From Sphingomonas palmae (GTDB lineage Bacteria; Pseudomonadota; Alphaproteobacteria; Sphingomonadales; Sphingomonadaceae): a stretch of 64,000 nt of DNA. Positions 63,063 through 64,000 of the stretch are shown one piece after another. The notes under the pieces are model-generated. The model ran no database searches. It was not told the origin of the DNA and was given only the letters and a program-made list of their open reading frames with translations. The position numbers and the translations under genes were made by a program. The stretch covers positions 496,001 through 560,000 of the forward strand of contig NZ_FNZZ01000002.1 in assembly GCF_900109565.1 (NCBI RefSeq), written 5' to 3'. Positions within the stretch are counted from its first letter, which is position 1; each line of letters opens with the position of its first letter.

Positions 63063-63805
63063 GCCAGCGCCTCCGCGCCGCGGCGCAGCCACGCAAGCGC
63101 GGCGGGCACATCGTCGAGGCGGTAGCGCGCATGCGTGTCGCGCGCCGGCCCGACCAGGATGCCAGCGCCACCCAGTTCACATGCGGCGGCGAACGCCGCC
63201 TCGTCGGTTACGTCATCCCCCATGAACACAGGACGCGTGGCAGCGCGTCCGGGTTCCGCCATCAATGCTTTCAACGCGCTACCCTTGTCGCCGCCGCGCA
63301 AACGTAGCTCTGCGACCATCTTACCCAGTTGCAGGTGCAGGCCGTGCCGGTCGGCCAATGCGGCGGCGAGCGCGCGCGCGTCGGCCTCCTGTTCGGGTGC
63401 CTGTCGATAGTGGAGCCCGACCCCGAACGGCTTGTCCTCGACCAGCACGCCCGGCCGGTCGCGGGCGAAGTCGTTGAGCGCAGCAAGAGCGGCATCGACG
63501 CCCTCCGTCCGTGCGGGGACGACCGGCGGCTTACCCGCCGCGGCGATCTCCAGCCCGTGGCTGCCCGCCACCGTCAGTGTGACCGGATCGAGCATCGCGG
63601 CGATCTCCGCCACCGAACGCCCGCTGACGATCGCGACGCGTCCGTCCAGCCGCTGATAAAGGTCATGCAGCAGCTGCCTGAGCGTGTCCGACACCTCTAC
63701 CGCATCGGGTGTCGCCGCAATCTCCACCAGCGTGCCATCGAAATCGAGGAACAGGCTGGCGTTCAGCAGCAGGTCGGCGGGCGGCGGCGGCAGCGTATCG
63801 GACAT
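63059..63805 (-). CDS. otsB: Trehalose-6-phosphate phosphatase OtsB
   Basis: 248 aa from ATG 63805. HAD-family motifs: nucleophile Asp in FLDFDGTLVEIA near residue 21, VSGRSVAEI near 60, KGSALKALM near 175, and the metal-binding GDDVTDEAAFAAA near 195. It dephosphorylates trehalose-6-phosphate to trehalose. It is the first gene of the otsB-GH15-otsA operon; all three are coupled by four-base overlaps. Confidence 0.94.
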   Translation of the reverse strand: MSDTLPPPPADLLLNASLFLDFDGTLVEIAATPDAVEVSDTLRQLLHDLYQRLDGRVAIVSGRSVAEIAAMLDPVTLTVAGSHGLEIAAAGKPPVVPARTEGVDAALAALNDFARDRPGVLVEDKPFGVGLHYRQAPEQEADARALAAALADRHGLHLQLGKMVAELRLRGGDKGSALKALMAEPGRAATRPVFMGDDVTDEAAFAAACELGGAGILVGPARDTHARYRLDDVPAALAWLRRGAEALA

Positions 63806-63873
63806 GCGCCGCGCCGTGGCGGCTTCGCATGGACGGCGCAAGCCGGCTCTTGCGACCGCCCGCTCAGATCAGG

Positions 63874-64000
63874 TCAGGCGGGCTCCGCGAAGCACAGGAT
63901 CGACACGCCGATCGGCATCGGCACGCGACCGACCAGGTGCCGCTCGACGCGGAAGATGCGCTCGAACAGCGCGTTCACCGGCGCGGCGGGGGGCGAGTCG
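63874..64000 (-). CDS. C-terminal end of a gene cut by the window edge
   Basis: The last 41 codons of a minus-strand frame ending at 63874 read into the window edge; the visible end contains ALFERIFRVERHLVGR and PIGVSILCFAEPA. This resembles the C-terminus of class I SAM-dependent methyltransferases, but so short a piece cannot be assigned. It lies 68 bases upstream of otsB on the same strand. Confidence 0.45.
   Translation of the reverse strand, partial: DSPPAAPVNALFERIFRVERHLVGRVPMPIGVSILCFAEPA

Overview
The window is GC-rich (about 69%) DNA from a bacterium that looks like a Sphingomonas-type alphaproteobacterium. The evidence is a tryptophan-halogenase/cupin pair typical of sphingomonad TonB-receptor loci, the aerobic (CobG/CobN) cobalamin pathway, a PccR-type propionate regulator, and dense operons whose genes overlap by 1-4 bases (ATGA, GTGA, TGATG). 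No transposase, integrase, phage gene or CRISPR array was seen. Organism assignment is inference from gene content only.

Layout. 1-2195: end of a cupin-like gene and a flavin-dependent halogenase. 2293-6819: EmrA/EmrB/TolC-type drug efflux operon whose adaptor has a strikingly acidic cytoplasmic tail. 7575-21986: a cobalamin riboswitch followed by cobW-cobN-cobG-cobH-cobI-cobJ-(cobK, reversed)-cobL-cobE-cobM-cobB-cobA-cobF-bluB. This covers every step from uroporphyrinogen III to hydrogenobyrinate a,c-diamide, the large cobaltochelatase subunit and lower-ligand synthesis. 21983-23700: a degenerate histidine-phosphatase-like gene and a second, compact cobalamin riboswitch in front of the cobalt transporter genes cbtB-cbtA. 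23705-29690: a GH130-like/SDR gene pair, small lipoproteins, tRNA-Gly(UCC), a YcbB-like L,D-transpeptidase and a periplasmic glycerophosphodiesterase.

29689-37361: a molybdenum hydroxylase operon (PaoA-PaoB-PaoC type plus a second, diverged PaoC paralogue, XdhC and MocA). A TetR-style palindrome lies just upstream. 37544-42378: a TolC-MacA-MacB(split) efflux operon. 42411-51784, minus strand: a propionyl-CoA to succinyl-CoA operon in the order pccB, a ribbon-helix-helix gene, a coiled-coil gene, mce, ech, methylmalonyl-CoA mutase, LprI-like, bioB, a small exported protein, pccA. It is divergent from a PccR/ScfR-type regulator, with a cluster of TGCGAA direct repeats between them. 53272-63805: PilZ protein, acetyl-CoA synthetase, M13 metallopeptidase, isochorismatase-like protein, MscS channel, and otsB-GH15-otsA for trehalose. 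The right edge cuts a further minus-strand gene.

How the parts fit. The two riboswitches place cobalt uptake and B12 synthesis under B12 feedback. The propionate operon contains the B12-dependent mutase that uses the cofactor and the biotin synthase that supplies the cofactor of its own carboxylase. The least explained features are a pair of roughly 100-120-nt four-hairpin elements (37379-37481 and 57885-58001) with matched architecture and compensatory base changes, and the ribbon-helix-helix/coiled-coil gene pair with its own 18-bp palindrome inside the propionate operon.
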